DNA of 64,000 bases from Hydrangea macrophylla (taxonomy: Eukaryota; Streptophyta; Magnoliopsida; Cornales; Hydrangeaceae): contig CM066993.1 in NCBI GenBank assembly GCA_033977485.1, positions 70,844,864 to 70,908,863 of the forward strand, in the 5' to 3' direction. Under the pieces are notes generated by a model. The model worked only from the letters and a program-made list of their open reading frames with translations, was not told the DNA's origin and did not search any database. Below are positions 43,718 through 56,001 of the stretch, in pieces (the stretch's first letter is position 1; every line of letters starts with the position of its first letter). Made by a program: the position numbers and the translations under genes.

Positions 43718-44815
43718 ATTTGTTGATTGCTAACTCTGTTGGAATCATAAATCACGTAATTTTGTTTTTACTTTTGGCCGTGTGTTGATGGTTAGAATGT
43801 GAAAGAAGAAGGGGTGACGTTGCCTTGGAAAGAGATTTCAACCTCAAGTGGAGACTCCATAACGTACACAAAGACTAACTGATGTATGAATATCATCCTA
43901 ATTCAATAGTAATGATTTCCCAAGTATAAAGATTGTATTTAATTCCACCTGTGAGCATTTTCGGAGGGTAGTTGAATTTCTTATCCTTGTAGGCCTGATT
44001 CTCAACCACCCTTTCGATCTTTTACCTTTTCACAGATTGCTAATTGTAACCTAGACTTTTCAATACAACTAACTTTTATCCTCGCTTATCTTTTCTTAAT
44101 GTTGGATCAAATTTTCTATGACATTTATGCATGCGGCGCATTCACATTTCATTCCAAAGTTTCTTTGTAGGACTACTGAAGCACCGTGGTTCTTTTCATT
44201 GCTACTTTTTTCCACTAATAAGTATTATCAAAACATGAGAATATGTAGAATTAAGATTTATAAGGAATTAGCACTTACCATAATAGCAACAGTTTAGTGT
44301 TAAATAGTTTTCAGAAAAAAGGGAAAAAAAAATAAAATGTATGTAAGTTTGGTCTTATATCATGTTGTAAACTCTATAATGGTAATAATAGAAAATGCAC
44401 TTACTTGAATATGTGACTATCAAATTAAAGGTCTAGTTTACCTGATCATATTCTGGATGAGTTCCCTGTATAAGACTTCTACAGAATTGCTTAATTTTTG
44501 TATTCAATTGATAAAAGTAATATAAAGCGTGTACTTTCTTTCTTTCGGGAATATGATAGTAATCTGAGTGTTTTATGTTGAAACCTGGAACTCCCAATCT
44601 GTTTGTTTAAAGGAAATGATATGAATGTAAGGTTGTAGGTTTACAACTGGAAGTATCAAATTTTTTTTTCATAGGCATTGACCTCATCAATTATTAAGAT
44701 GGTTGCACAGGTGCATGAATGTAAGCATTTGGAGAGATTATGGAATTATGTTGGTGTGTTTATCAAAGTGTCCTTTAAATGCATGTAATCACATGAAGAT
44801 GTGCTACTTATTTAT
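43718..44815. other. Helitron internal non-coding DNA
   Basis: AT-rich sequence between RepHel and the solo LTR. No domain found. It may hold further decayed exons of RepHel that I cannot read. Confidence 0.4.
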
Positions 44816-46993
44816 TGTCACGACCCATCCCGCTAATGTGCGAAAACAGGACATGTGGCACGCCACCAAGGCTCAACAATAACTATACGCAGTGGAAAAG
44901 AACTTTAAAACAATCTTGAGTCTATAAAACTTTGAAAACATTACCCTCCGAGTTGTAAAATCCGTATAAAATTGAAAACGTAATTATATTTCAAAACGAA
45001 TGATTTAATGTTGAAAGGGATCCCAAAGGCACCCTAAGAACCAATCAAAAACCTTTTAAAATTTTTGAAAGGGGTAGTAAAAGATTTCTGGCAGGGGGTA
45101 TTTCTACCGGTCAAAAGACCCCCTTCGACCGATCGAATGACCCTTTAGCAGAATCCTGCCCAAAGTTGCAGAATTTGCTTAAGGCGTCAAACAACCACCA
45201 CTAATACCAATACTCCAAACACACTTACATTAATCCAAACGTCACAAGCTATAACAAGCTTTCAAAAACAAAGTTTAATCTCACTAATCCATGAACGGAA
45301 ACAATAGCGGAACAAGCTAAGGCTTGTTTGGTTCGATTCACAAAACTCTAACCACACTCCTTCAAAATCCGAATTTGACAAGTTAAGTTTACAAAACACG
45401 AACTTAAGAGTTCAGACGAATTCAAAACTAACTATAAGAAGTTTTCTTACATAATACAACACTTCCCAAAATCCTTCCAAGGTACTCAATTCAAACAAAA
45501 CATGACCCTACCTCCAATTCCATTATTACAACATTGGGAAGGAAACCAAAACATAAACAAAAGGCTATCCCCGGCATTCCCCCGGCTTCACCCTTCATGC
45601 TTCTTCTTTCTTTCTTCAAACCTGCAATGGAGTAAATCTCCATTGCTCAGCTATATGCTGAGTGCACAATTTCTAACATATGCATATATGACAAATCATG
45701 CTTTAATCTCATCATAACACATAACTATTGGTCTCTAGGGAATAAGTGCGCATTCACCGATCCAAAGTCTTACGACTCAACCACGACCCATGCCCCTTCG
45801 ACATGTCACGTAATGCCTTTCTCGGCAAGTGACCGTCGTCACTACTAATCCTTCCCCTTCGAGAGGACGTCTCACGATGAATTAGCACAAATCCCCCTTT
45901 AACCCACATAGGCACATAAACATACTCATTTAACACGTATACGTGCTCGCGTAAAATTAGACATGCTTTTCACATTTAAGCACGTGCATAATTAACGGGC
46001 CTAAGATTGACACATGGATTTTGCCCGGATCACAATTTCGTCATCGAAATATAAAACATGTATTTCACCTATATAACATAGGCTAGAAATTCATACCTCG
46101 AGCTATCGTCGTATAACTTTGAGGGAACGACTAGAAGCCCGATTAAACACCAAATCTATGATCCTACGCAAAATCTACAAGTTTACACGTGTTTTTCCCA
46201 AATTCCTAGATTTTGAAATTTATAAAAACTTAGCCAAACATGGCCTAAAGACTATCAAAACGTAGCCCTTACCTTGGGGAGTTCAAATACGAATTTTGGT
46301 TGAAAACAGACGGACGAAAGGTCGCCGATCGTCGTCGCAAAGCCCATGGCAATAATCTCCCTTTTCTCTCTCCTCTCTAACGATATTTTTAGAAGTTTAC
46401 AACTAAATGAATTTCCCACCCTTGCTATTTATTGACAAACTTTCCAGAAATCGCGTTTACCACCCCGCGAGTTCTCAAAACTCCTCATTAAGTCTTGAAA
46501 CGTCGTGCACGCCCATTTTATAACTTTACGGGTGAAAACTATAAATTACAAAAGTTTTCGACTAAGTCTCGTTTGGGTCCAAAATTACGTCCGAAAACTA
46601 AATTCTGTGGAATCTCTACACAACCTACCTTTTAAGCAACGTATCACTCACGTTCTCACCACAGTGTTCAAACGATCTAAAACTAGATCAAAACTATCAA
46701 AAACTATACTACACAGGTATAATTACTATTTATGAAAATACCAGATAAGTCAAATAGCATTTAAATCACATAAATGTCAGTTAGCTATGCCAATGCAACA
46801 TGATTTTTCATGTTCCCGTGTCCTCTCTTGACATCTTCCAGACTGCCTTTAAGGCCAAATACTGGGTTCTCAAAAGACACCCTCCAACAACTAGTGAGTC
46901 ATCACTCACTTCACACACGTTAATTAACACAACCGTAAGCATGCTATGCATCCTAAAATGATATAAATAAATACCGCAAGAGCGGGTATGACA
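44816..46993 (-). mobile_element. Gypsy-type solo LTR, 2178 bp, perfect 5-bp TSD
   Basis: Runs from TGTCACGACCCATCCC to GAGCGGGTATGACA, with TGTCA/TGACA ends and TTTAT on both sides (44811-44815 and 46994-46998). The minus-strand start TGTCATACCCGC and a minus-strand TATA-like AATAAATAGC near 46430 suggest minus orientation. No internal domains, so one LTR left by recombination. Nested in the Helitron, therefore younger. Confidence 0.88.
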
Positions 46994-46998
46994 TTTAT

Positions 46999-47729
46999 AG
47001 TAGGAGTTATATAGATGCACATATCGATGTGTATCTTTATTTTTGAATTCCATGGTTGTCTACACCAATGCACAGTTTGCTGCGTTTTTTCTAATCTTTA
47101 TTGTTTGTAATTAAAACATAATAATTCAGCTATAATAATATTGAAAATACATTTTGAAGGTTATCCTAATCAGTTTATAGTGTTCTGCTGGTTTGCTATT
47201 TTTTTTCCTTCCCTTCTTTTTATAAATGATTTGAAGATTTGAAGACTCTACTACAAGTCTACATCAAACTTAGTGTTTTTTATCTCAAGTTTCGGACATA
47301 GATGTAACTGTAATTGCAATTTAACACAAGTAACGACGATATGTTTTTTGTCATGCTTTGAATACTTCAAACGTGTGGATTTTAGAAGGAAAGAAGAGAC
47401 TGTACATTTCATTTGGTTTTGGAATGACTACAGTGTAAATAATATGTCATCACTGCATTGCAAGTTGTCAAAGCATAAATAATCCTATAGGATTTGGTAT
47501 CATACATCTAAAACTAAAAGTTTTCATTGTAGTTAAAATAGATCAATAACAAACAATTATACTTTTCCAAATAGTAATCAAGAATGTGTTTAAATTGGCA
47601 ACTTAGAGTGTAGCTTAGATTACAAAACATGAATTATAGAGGTCTAAACATCACTATATAATGTATTTAAATTAAGGAACTAATGGGCTGCCCTAGACAC
47701 TTGAGTAGGTGTATAATTACTTTGTTTTT
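46999..47729. other. Helitron internal non-coding DNA
   Basis: AT-rich, no readable domain between the solo LTR and the RPA-like gene's 3' end. Confidence 0.4.
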
Positions 47730-50015
47730 TTAGTGTACGCCCTTCTTTGCTGGATTTGAAGTCGTTTCCTTTTCAATCGACACGTTGGCAATCATTTCTT
47801 CTTCAAACTCACTAAGAATTCTCTTGTTTTGACTTGATGGGCTCTTTGCTGGTTCTATAAGTGAGATTGTGTCCAGTTCCTGTTGTAAAATCAGTTGTCA
47901 CATTAGTTTTGGTAATTCGTTGTATCAAAGTCATATTTAGATAGAAGCGTGTGCAATTAATTTATTAAATCGTATAGATAGGGAATTACCATTTCCTTCG
48001 CTTTGTCTATGCTATACTATGGCGGTAGTGCAGAAGGTGGGACGAAGACTTTGTTGATAGTGTAGTTTTGCCATCCTTCTTTCAAGTTGTAATCATTTAA
48101 CCTCAATTGGAAGATGTACGTATTTCCTATTAATTTCTTTAACGTTGATGGGATTGTGTTGCTGTTGCTATCTTCGTCCTATCATAGATTGTCAACATTT
48201 CTTAGTAGTGGTAGGGAGTATTTAATGTGATGGGATTCAAGAATTTCTGTGCTTAAAATTCATACCAGTATTGTTTGCTTGGCTAGCTCTCCTCCTGGCT
48301 TTCCTATTAGCTTCTCACATTCTCTATCAAAAAGCACAAATGAAGTATATCCTGTAGAATCCGTAACTTTTAACTGCACCCTATATCTGCGTTCACGTTG
48401 GATGTGGTGGGTTTTATTGCCATATATATTAGATTGACACATGCACGTATATGTACATTTGTGTGTTTGCAAAATTGATTACCTTTGCAATGGGTATTGA
48501 GCTACAATGTTGCATTTATCACACCAGAGAGTATTATCCTTAGGCTTTAGCTTTTTTGGACACATTTGGCATGAGTTGTAATACCATCCGGGTTGTGCTT
48601 CAATACCTTCAACAGTTGCTTTACATGTAGCAATTCCTATAGTAGCAAATGAGAAAGATTGTTACTCACATCTGTAATAAGGTATATAGAATCAAGTTAT
48701 AGTTATTTTAATGACTTGCCTGTTCAGGAGATTCCCATTCCATGACTTTTAGTTCTTCAATTGTTTTCCTATTTTGTTCTATTTTTTCCTCAATTGTTAG
48801 TTGACTTGATTGCTGGCTTTGTAATTATTGGATTTGACTTCCGGAGATATCTCTGCTGCAGTAGTTGCCATTTGTTATTTATTTTATTTTTTGGATAAGC
48901 TATGTCTTGTGTGTATTTGTGTGCATAGCATGGTAGTCACATTTCTACAAATGCTTTGGACTCAGGGATTTGTTTGATCACATATACTTTTGAACGTGTT
49001 GTTGTGGATAATGAAAAATCTCCTACATAGTAGTAATATGAGTTGAAGAAAATTTGCATTTTACAATCGAAATTTGAAAATCATATTCTGGTTTAAAACT
49101 GCATGGTAGCAGTTACTACCTCAGAACACAAACATCCAAATCTGTGAGTTTCTAATACTTAGAGCAATGGTGTATTGTACCTCTAAAGAGCTTTACAGTG
49201 GTTGTTGTAACCACCATAATAGCAGTTCTTTCAGACTCAACGAAAGCGTTGTCTTCCAACTCTGTTGCGGCTCTGCCCCACAGTGAAAGTGTTACTTGAA
49301 GAGATCTAAATTGTTAAGCTAATTGTTAGTGAAAGCTAATGTGCACTAATGTTTTATGAGCTCATTTGTAGAATTACAATGTTATCTTACTTGGGTGTCA
49401 GCAATGCAACATTCCTAAATTTAATAGGACGGTTGTCTGAAAATTTCTCTTCAATAGGTCCAATACCAGTAACTTTGCCAATGATATCTGTGCAATGTAC
49501 AATTAGTTGCATAGCAAGATTAAGGTATGTTCTGCTTATAAGTTTGAACTTCAAGTCGTTAACATGCCACTAAGTTGAGTGATGTCGTTAACTCTTCCAG
49601 CAAGGATATCAGAGTCAACAAAATGGAACTATTGTATGGGAAATGCTGCTGGTGTCTCTTTTACTTCTTTGACCTTGGTGTTGAATTGAAAGAATAGTTT
49701 CTGCTCCGTTGGAATTGGTCGATATATGTCGTTACATGATTCCACTCTCAGATTGGAAATGTAGTAAATCTTTCCTTCTTCAATATCTTCGTGAAACTTA
49801 TGAGCCATGTTGTCCCGTACTATGGCGTGCACATCGTTGTTCTAGTATGGTGCAAATCAAAACCAAATTGTTAGTTGTCGATTGTTCTTTACGTGATTGT
49901 GTTTAGTGTATGTAATAGATTACCTCCTCATCCAATAGAATCAGTTCCAAACACATGGGTTGGTTGTTCTTTCGATTGATGGCATCCCATATTCGTATGA
50001 CGCGTACTTTGAATT
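47730..50015 (-). pseudogene. RPA1-like single-strand DNA-binding protein of the Helitron, broken
   Basis: Minus-strand exons: FKVRVIRIWDAINRKNNQP to LILLDEE (about 50010-49922, then GTAATC); MHAIVRDNMAHKFHEDIEEG to YRPIPTEQKLFFQFNTKV (49832-49629), the first OB fold; DSDILAGRVNDITQLSG; DIIGKVTGIGPIEEKFSDNR (about 49490-49390), second OB fold; TLSLWGRAATELEDNAFVES (about 49280); a C4 zinc finger NSCQMC...WCDKCN (about 48500-48600); RVQLKVTDSTGYTSFVLFDR (about 48390-48330); and a C-terminal tail ending at 47730. Plant Helitrons often carry RPA-like genes thought to bind the displaced strand. A TAG after FPIQ at 49631-49629 interrupts the first OB fold region. Confidence 0.8.
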
Positions 50016-51299
50016 AATGAATAAAACCCAACGGGTAAGGAATAAATCATCGTTAATGCAAATATTAATTCTTAAACAGATTGTAGTGTAATTAAAAGAT
50101 TACAAAAAGGTCACTTAAAATGGGATTAACATTAATGTTGGATGAATGGGATGGCATTATAAAGATTAGAATTAGTAAGGGTTATTTTGAAAAGGGCTCG
50201 TGATCACCTGGACCTGGTAGTGGTATTATTGCTATAGTGCAATATTTAAACCATTTTTAAGTTTATAATAGTTCAGGTGGATTTTAAAGGGAATGAAGAT
50301 AATATCAATGCAATGGCTTGTACATAGGAAATGATACATAAATACAATAAATTTATGGCTTGTGGCATAAATTAAAGTAATGTTGCCAAATTAAAAAGAA
50401 CAGATACAAATGCATTTACAGTTTTAATGAGTTGGAACTGCATGTATCTTTTAAAAAATATCAAGTTGGTTGTGAGAGAGAGAGAGAGGAAGTATGGGTT
50501 TATGGAAACCAATTTCCACTCAGGTGGTCTAGTGGATGAAGAAAGGCATCAAACACCTAAAATCTCAGCATGCCTTGAAAACTTGTCAGAATTACTAATG
50601 ACACTCTAATGTCCATAAAATCTTGAAGTTACTTCACATGCAAAGCCTAAAGACGAAAAACAAAAGTGAAGACGAAGAATTAATGAAACTGGGCATTACA
50701 ATAACACATTTTTAGAGTTGTTCCCTAATTAATCAATAAATGAATAAAAATTGTTCACAGCATTAGGAATTTAGAGCTACTGTTAATATGCAACACTTAA
50801 AATCTCATAAATCTTGAAGTTACTTCACATGCAAAGGCTGAATACGAAACGCAAAAGTGAAACTGAACAATTACCGACTCGAAGTCAATTGAGAAAAGAC
50901 AATGAAAAGTTGACATACCTGGTTGAACCAACAATTTCTGGACTTTGAACAGAATTTCTTCTCTTTCCAAAAGACGTTTGAGCTTTGAAGGAATACAGAA
51001 ATATAAATATCTAAAGAGGAACGAATGCAGACAGAAAGGAAAAATGTGGAAAGAGCCCAAATTCAATGAATGAGGAAGTGGAGGGGCTACAATAAATGAG
51101 GGAGGGGAGGAGTTTTTGTGTACTATTTAATGTGTACAAAGAACATTGAAGTGGAACAACCTCTAAATTTGCTAAAGAAATGACTAAGGAAGCTGGTGTG
51201 GCTATGTAGGATTTTACGCTAGAATAGAGTAAAGCTGATGTGGCAAGATGTGGGGGCTTTGTTTGCTTCTGTATTTATATATATATATATAATAGATAG
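50016..51299. other. Helitron 5' region with a short direct repeat
   Basis: Non-coding. ATCTTGAAGTTACTTCACAT followed by GCAAAG(C/G)CT(A/G)AA occurs at about 50620 and again at 50812, each followed by CAAAAGTGAA. A (TA)n run lies at about 51275-51291, next to the Helitron 5' end. Confidence 0.5.
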
Positions 51300-51300
51300 A

Positions 51301-51788
51301 TTTCTTTGGCTTTTACAATTGATAATTTGAAATCTGCTTCTTAATTAATTTCAAAGTCATAATTTTGAAGTCATAGATTGACCTCTAAATTCAGTATGAT
51401 TATACAAACTAGAACTAAAAGATCAAAATATTAGCATATGTTGTGTGTATGAATTCAATTTATAGGTATTTGTGTGTGTAATATTAACATATTCAATTGT
51501 ATGAAAGTAAATTTTAAAGAATGAAAACAACATACAAAATTGTGGTATGAACTTAGCTAAAACTGAAGCTAAGTTGTCATCTAGGAATTTAGCAATAGGA
51601 AATAACATTGTGATGGTAAAAAGGCATAGAATGATATCTAAATTCAGCTCTTAGAATTAGGGTATCAAAATAGGAATTCAATAGACTTACATGCACACGT
51701 GAATCATAATCCTGCCACATAAGATTTGGGAAGCATAGTGTTTATATAATAAAATATAATATAGTTTTTTGTATTATTATTATTATAT
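51301..51788. other. Spacer right of the Helitron; half of a MITE
   Basis: AT-rich. About 51708-51750 (CCTGCCACAT ... GGGAAGCATAGTG) matches the right half of the MITE at 29564-29743. No gene seen. Confidence 0.4.
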
Positions 51789-52316
51789 GTTGCCATGGGA
51801 ACTTGGAAGATTACTTGAAGGACACTTGGCATTACAAGGGGAGATCAAGGTTAGTTACTTGAATATCAATGGTGATGATGAAGATGGAAGTTACTTGAAG
51901 ACACTTGTCATCGTAGGAGCATCTCCTACTAATTGGTAGTTGTAGGAATTTGAATTATTATAGTTGGAGGGAAATGTAATTCGAATTCAAAGTAGTTGTA
52001 GACTCTATCTATAAATAGGGGTAATGTACTCCTTTGTAAGGGTCCTTGACCAAAACAAACATTTCAATATTATGTAATCCATTTCATTTGGCCACAATGG
52101 CTATTACTTTACTTTACATTAGTTTAATTTTAGTTTAGTATTCCTTTACTGCTTTACTTTCTTTGAATGCAATTCTTAGGAGTAGTTATAGAGTAGTTCA
52201 ACCACTTCGAAGGTATCCTTCGAACTCTTCTCTTCTCCACCTTCTTCTTTTTAGTTTTCTGTTATATCTCACACGATAAAAGTCCTTTTAATTAAGGCAT
52301 TCGAACGGTCACAATT
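51789..52316 (+). mobile_element. LTR-like sequence
   Basis: Begins TGTTGCCATGGGAACTTGG, has a promoter-like CTATAAATAGGGG near 52008-52021, and ends near CGGTCACA before ATTGGCCTGGTGAGGCGC, which could be a primer-site region. TTCGAAGG motifs recur (52200-52230, 52410-52425). No target duplication or second LTR found. Limits are tentative. Confidence 0.35.
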
Positions 52317-53852
52317 GGCCTGGTGAGGCGCATTTGGCTTACACAATCACACAATCACATTGACAACTTGCTTGCCTTGCACGCTCGCATACACAAAATT
52401 ACACAAATATCCTTCGAAGGATAAATAGCCAAACACATAGCATTTCTCAAATTATATTTATATTGGTATGTGTGCGCAGTAAGACCAAGATAATTTTTTT
52501 CATTTTCCTTTGCTACTGTTTGGAGCCTCATTTAGTCATTTCAGTGTGGTTCTTCTAGAGCGTGCTGTTGTGGTTCCGTGGGGCTTTTGATATCTTGCTT
52601 TTGCTGCTTGATATTGTCATTCTATAATGTGTTTTTGGCATTTTCATTGAGACATTGGTGTATTATTTTTAGAGATTTTATCAGGAGTTCTTTTGTAGAA
52701 ATTCTTCAGGGCTTCATTTCTTTGGAATTGAGGCTTCACAGAGATTTGGGTTCTGGTTCACATGCAGAGGTTATGCAGTGGCAGTTTCCATCTTCCATAT
52801 CTGTCCTCTTGCTTTGGGATCATTGATAATGAGGAACTCTCTAAGGTTAGCACATTAATCATAATCCTCATGGCCTTGATTGGAGATTTGCATCAGAATT
52901 TTGGATTAGATAATACTTTCCAAATAGGGGAATGCTTTGATCGATTAAGAACATGCTTTGCTGCTCATTGAAGGGGGAAAGGAAGATTCTTTGATATTAT
53001 TTGGAATCTAAAATTCTGTTTATCAAGAGTGGCCGACTGATCTAATTTTTTTTTTGAGGAGTTTCTGTTGTTTTTGCTGCTGTTTTTTATTTTTGCTGCT
53101 TGCTCAAGATCTGTCTATTGTTGTGGGCTGATACATGCATCTACCAGCTTGTCTCGGCTGGATTGTTTTGCTGGGTTTTCTTGGATCTTTTCTTGGCTAC
53201 TGAAGGTTTTCTTTAGCAGAGGTTGATTTTGGGCTCATTTGGTGTGTTTTATATTGATTGGGATTTCCGTTGCTGAGTTGTTTAATGCTTTTGGTTTGGT
53301 AGTGCTAAATTATGTGGTTAAAGAGTATTGGCTATGAACATGTCTGATCTGGGCTTTTGTTCCCATTTATAAAATTGATTTTTGTTTTTTTTAAAGGATA
53401 CAAATTATAACAGAAAGAGAAAAATATATGCATAAAATTAATCGGACTTTTGATCGATAGGAATTGTACTAGACAGACTTCTGCATGATCTTTGTGCTTG
53501 GGTTTTCTTTGGAACGAATTTTAGGAGCATAAATCGGAGGTAAGTGATTCAACTATGTGTTTTGGAATTATTTTTTGACATGTATTCATATTTTGCGTGA
53601 AAAGCATGTGTTAGTGCATAGATATATATTGTCTAGATCATATTGGGCAACTATATGGATAAGTAGGCCCAATAGCACGGTGAAATATTTTGATTATGTT
53701 GAAAGCACGGTGAAATGTGATTTGAGCATGTTTAGTTGCTATTTGGGTCAAAAGAGCATGTGGTACCAAGCCATTTTGTGGAGCCGTTATAGGCATACAG
53801 TTGCACATTTGAAGAAAAGAATCGTGAGTCTTACCTAGTCGTGTGGACTTAT
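52317..53852. other. Degraded retroelement DNA, no gene
   Basis: T-rich stretches such as TTTTTGCTGCTGTTTTTTAT near 53075-53100 resemble LINE 3' untranslated regions. The ORFs at 52578-52826 and 53557-53838 show no domain. Confidence 0.3.
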
Positions 53853-55848
53853 TGTTGGGGTTAAGCCTTCAAACCAGTAATCAGACATCTTTGATTCGTA
53901 TTTATCTGAGCATCTTTACATATTCAGATATGTGTTATTCATGAGTTGAATGGTTTGGCATATTTATCCATAAACAGCATTGTCAAATTATTTGTGTTAA
54001 TGAGATTAACACTTAGGATATATGAATTATATTCAGCAGTTGTTTCAAATTGTCACAGTCAGTGATAAAGCATGGGTAGCTTATCAGGTTTAGACTGTAG
54101 CACATTAACTTCTATATGATAGAGTGATGAATCTCATTCATTAGAGTAGTGACTCTAAGTTAATGTGCTAGTGCATTAAATGCATTGACGGACATTGAGT
54201 TAAACCTCTTAACGATTAACTGTCATAGGTTAATAGGTACTTAAATTTGTATATGAAATATGCTCTTAATCCTAAGATGACTGTGAACACAAGTTGTTGA
54301 CTTGGTTACTTTGACTTATCAATCAGTGAGGTCTTCACAAATCAATACATGGATATCTTGGGTAATTAAGTGAACAATATTATGAACACTAGCTGTCAAG
54401 ATGGAATTGATTCATGTCCAATATTGCATTCTTAACTTCATGATTTTACCCTTATTAAGCATAAATCAGAGCCTAATCCGGGAGGTTTAAGGGATAAATT
54501 GCACTTTTGATAACCCTCTTAGTTACTGTTCGCTAATAATGATCTCTTTCTTGTAGGTTTTGCAAACTTGGGTGAAGAGGAACCATACCTTTGTGGCATC
54601 CATGTCATAAAAAGGGCAAAAAATTGAACTTTATCAAAATCGGATCGATCCGGCTTACAGAGGGTATCGATCCGCGTGTTTTAAAAGAGTTCATCACCAG
54701 AATCAAAAGAAACGAATTGATCCGGTCTTTTGAGAGGATCGATTCACGATTTTGAAGGAACATTCAACGATAAAGATCCTGAGATGGATCGATCCACCCC
54801 AAAGAAGGGATCGATCCGCGGCTTTTCGGGAGGATATCAAGAGCTTAGACGAAAGGCGGATTGATCCGACCTTTTGCCTGGGATCGATCCGCATCCCCTG
54901 AAGTTGTTGCCCTTTCTTTTTTACAAGTTTGCCATTTTGTGTATGTACTATAAATAGTCAGAGATAGATTTTTGTTAGAATTAGCTTTTATTTTTCTTGG
55001 TTAGTGAGTAGTAGAAAACTCTCTCTCTCTCTTAGGTCTCCATCTCTCCATCTCATTTACTCCTCTATCTACCTCATTCTAGTTGTATTGAAGACTAAGA
55101 GAGACAAGTTAGTTTGTGTATTGAATATTTTTTGGATTTTTATTGGATTTTCTATGGCATTTATGATGGATTCTTCTAGTAGGTACAATCTCTATTTCCC
55201 CCTCTTAATGTCTTTGTAGTCATGAGTAGCTAAGTCATGTAGGTTGGGGATCATAAATCCACCATTAGACCCATGTGTGTTTTAATATAGGATTCTCATA
55301 CTTTGTAGCATATATACAGTTCATGTGTGCAAGGTTTGATTTCTTGGGACTCCACTTACAATGTCAAGCATTGAAAGTTGTTAAATCTCTAGACTTCAAA
55401 CCTATACTCATGTATTGCATTGAAACATCAATCTAGCATGTAGGTTGACTACCACATGTTTGATACTTTGTCACAATGGGATTCTCTACTCTAGAATGTG
55501 CTACAAGAATGAGATCCATGTGTTGGTTGGTCCAAGGTGGGGGAATGCTCCCCAACCTCGATTTCTCCATTTGCAAACCTCAAATCTCTAACTAAAATTT
55601 GTCTTTGATTAAAGCTCATTTCCATTGTGTAGATTGTCATTATAGTATAACTTAGAATTAATTGAATCAACCCGAAAAAGTCAAAAATGCTTAATTGTAC
55701 TTCTTAGTTTGTTAATTACTCATTGCATTGTAATTGGCTATTAAGTACCCACCAAGAATTGTTGCATTCCAATTCCTGTGGACTCGACACCCTATTTCCA
55801 CTTTACTACATTTTTAATAGGGTAACAAAGAACTTGATTTTGACAACA
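53853..55848 (+). mobile_element. Athila-like gypsy 5' LTR (1996 bp)
   Basis: Runs from TGTTGGGGTTAAGCC to TTTTGACAACA with TGTTG/CAACA ends. It is followed at once by TCAAAATGGCGCATTTGCTG, a slightly altered form of the TTTGGCGCCGTTGCCGGGGA primer-site region of Athila/Tat elements. A TATA box ACTATAAATAG lies near 54947-54957. The typical end section with CCTGTGGACTCGACACCC is present near 55777. A gag ORF follows in the right place. Confidence 0.75.
54640..54895. repeat. Cluster of GGATCGATCC palindromes upstream of the LTR TATA box
   Basis: Eight sites in about 255 bp: four perfect GGATCGATCC and four with one or two changes (GTATCGATCC, GAATTGATCC, GGATCGATTC, GGATTGATCC). The cluster ends about 50 bp before the LTR TATA box, an enhancer-like position. 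Confidence 0.8.
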
Positions 55849-55880
55849 TCAAAATGGCGCATTTGCTGGGGATTGGCATT
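55849..55880 (+). promoter_or_regulatory. Primer-binding-site region of the Athila-like element
   Basis: ATGGCGCATTTGCTGGGGAT directly behind the LTR corresponds in position and pattern to the primer site of Athila/Tat elements, with several substitutions. Confidence 0.6.
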
Positions 55881-56001
55881 TGGCAATAACCTTCGGTCAC
55901 TTAGTTTCTAATTATCGTACTTTTGCTTTTAATCTTGTATTATTTCTTGTTGATTTTCTTCGAAGGAGTAGCCTTCAATTGAGAATCGATAAGCTCCTAC
56001 G

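Larger units (their letters stand above)
37889..51300 (-). mobile_element. Helitron, 13.4 kb, both termini visible
   Basis: On the minus strand the element begins TCTATCTATTATATATA at 51300 after an A, and ends CTAG at 37889 before a T: the A|T insertion site and TC...CTRR ends of Helitrons. A hairpin CCGTGCGTTGTACGG (37915-37901; six-pair stem with one G-T pair) sits 8 nt before CTAG. It encodes a RepHel protein and an RPA1-like protein on the same strand. A 2.18-kb solo LTR lies inside, so the original length was about 11.2 kb. Both genes are broken. Confidence 0.88.

Noticed and set aside
47730..50015. A host RPA1 replication gene
   Set aside because: It is inside the Helitron boundaries, on the same strand as RepHel, and carries an in-frame stop; a transposon-borne copy is simpler.
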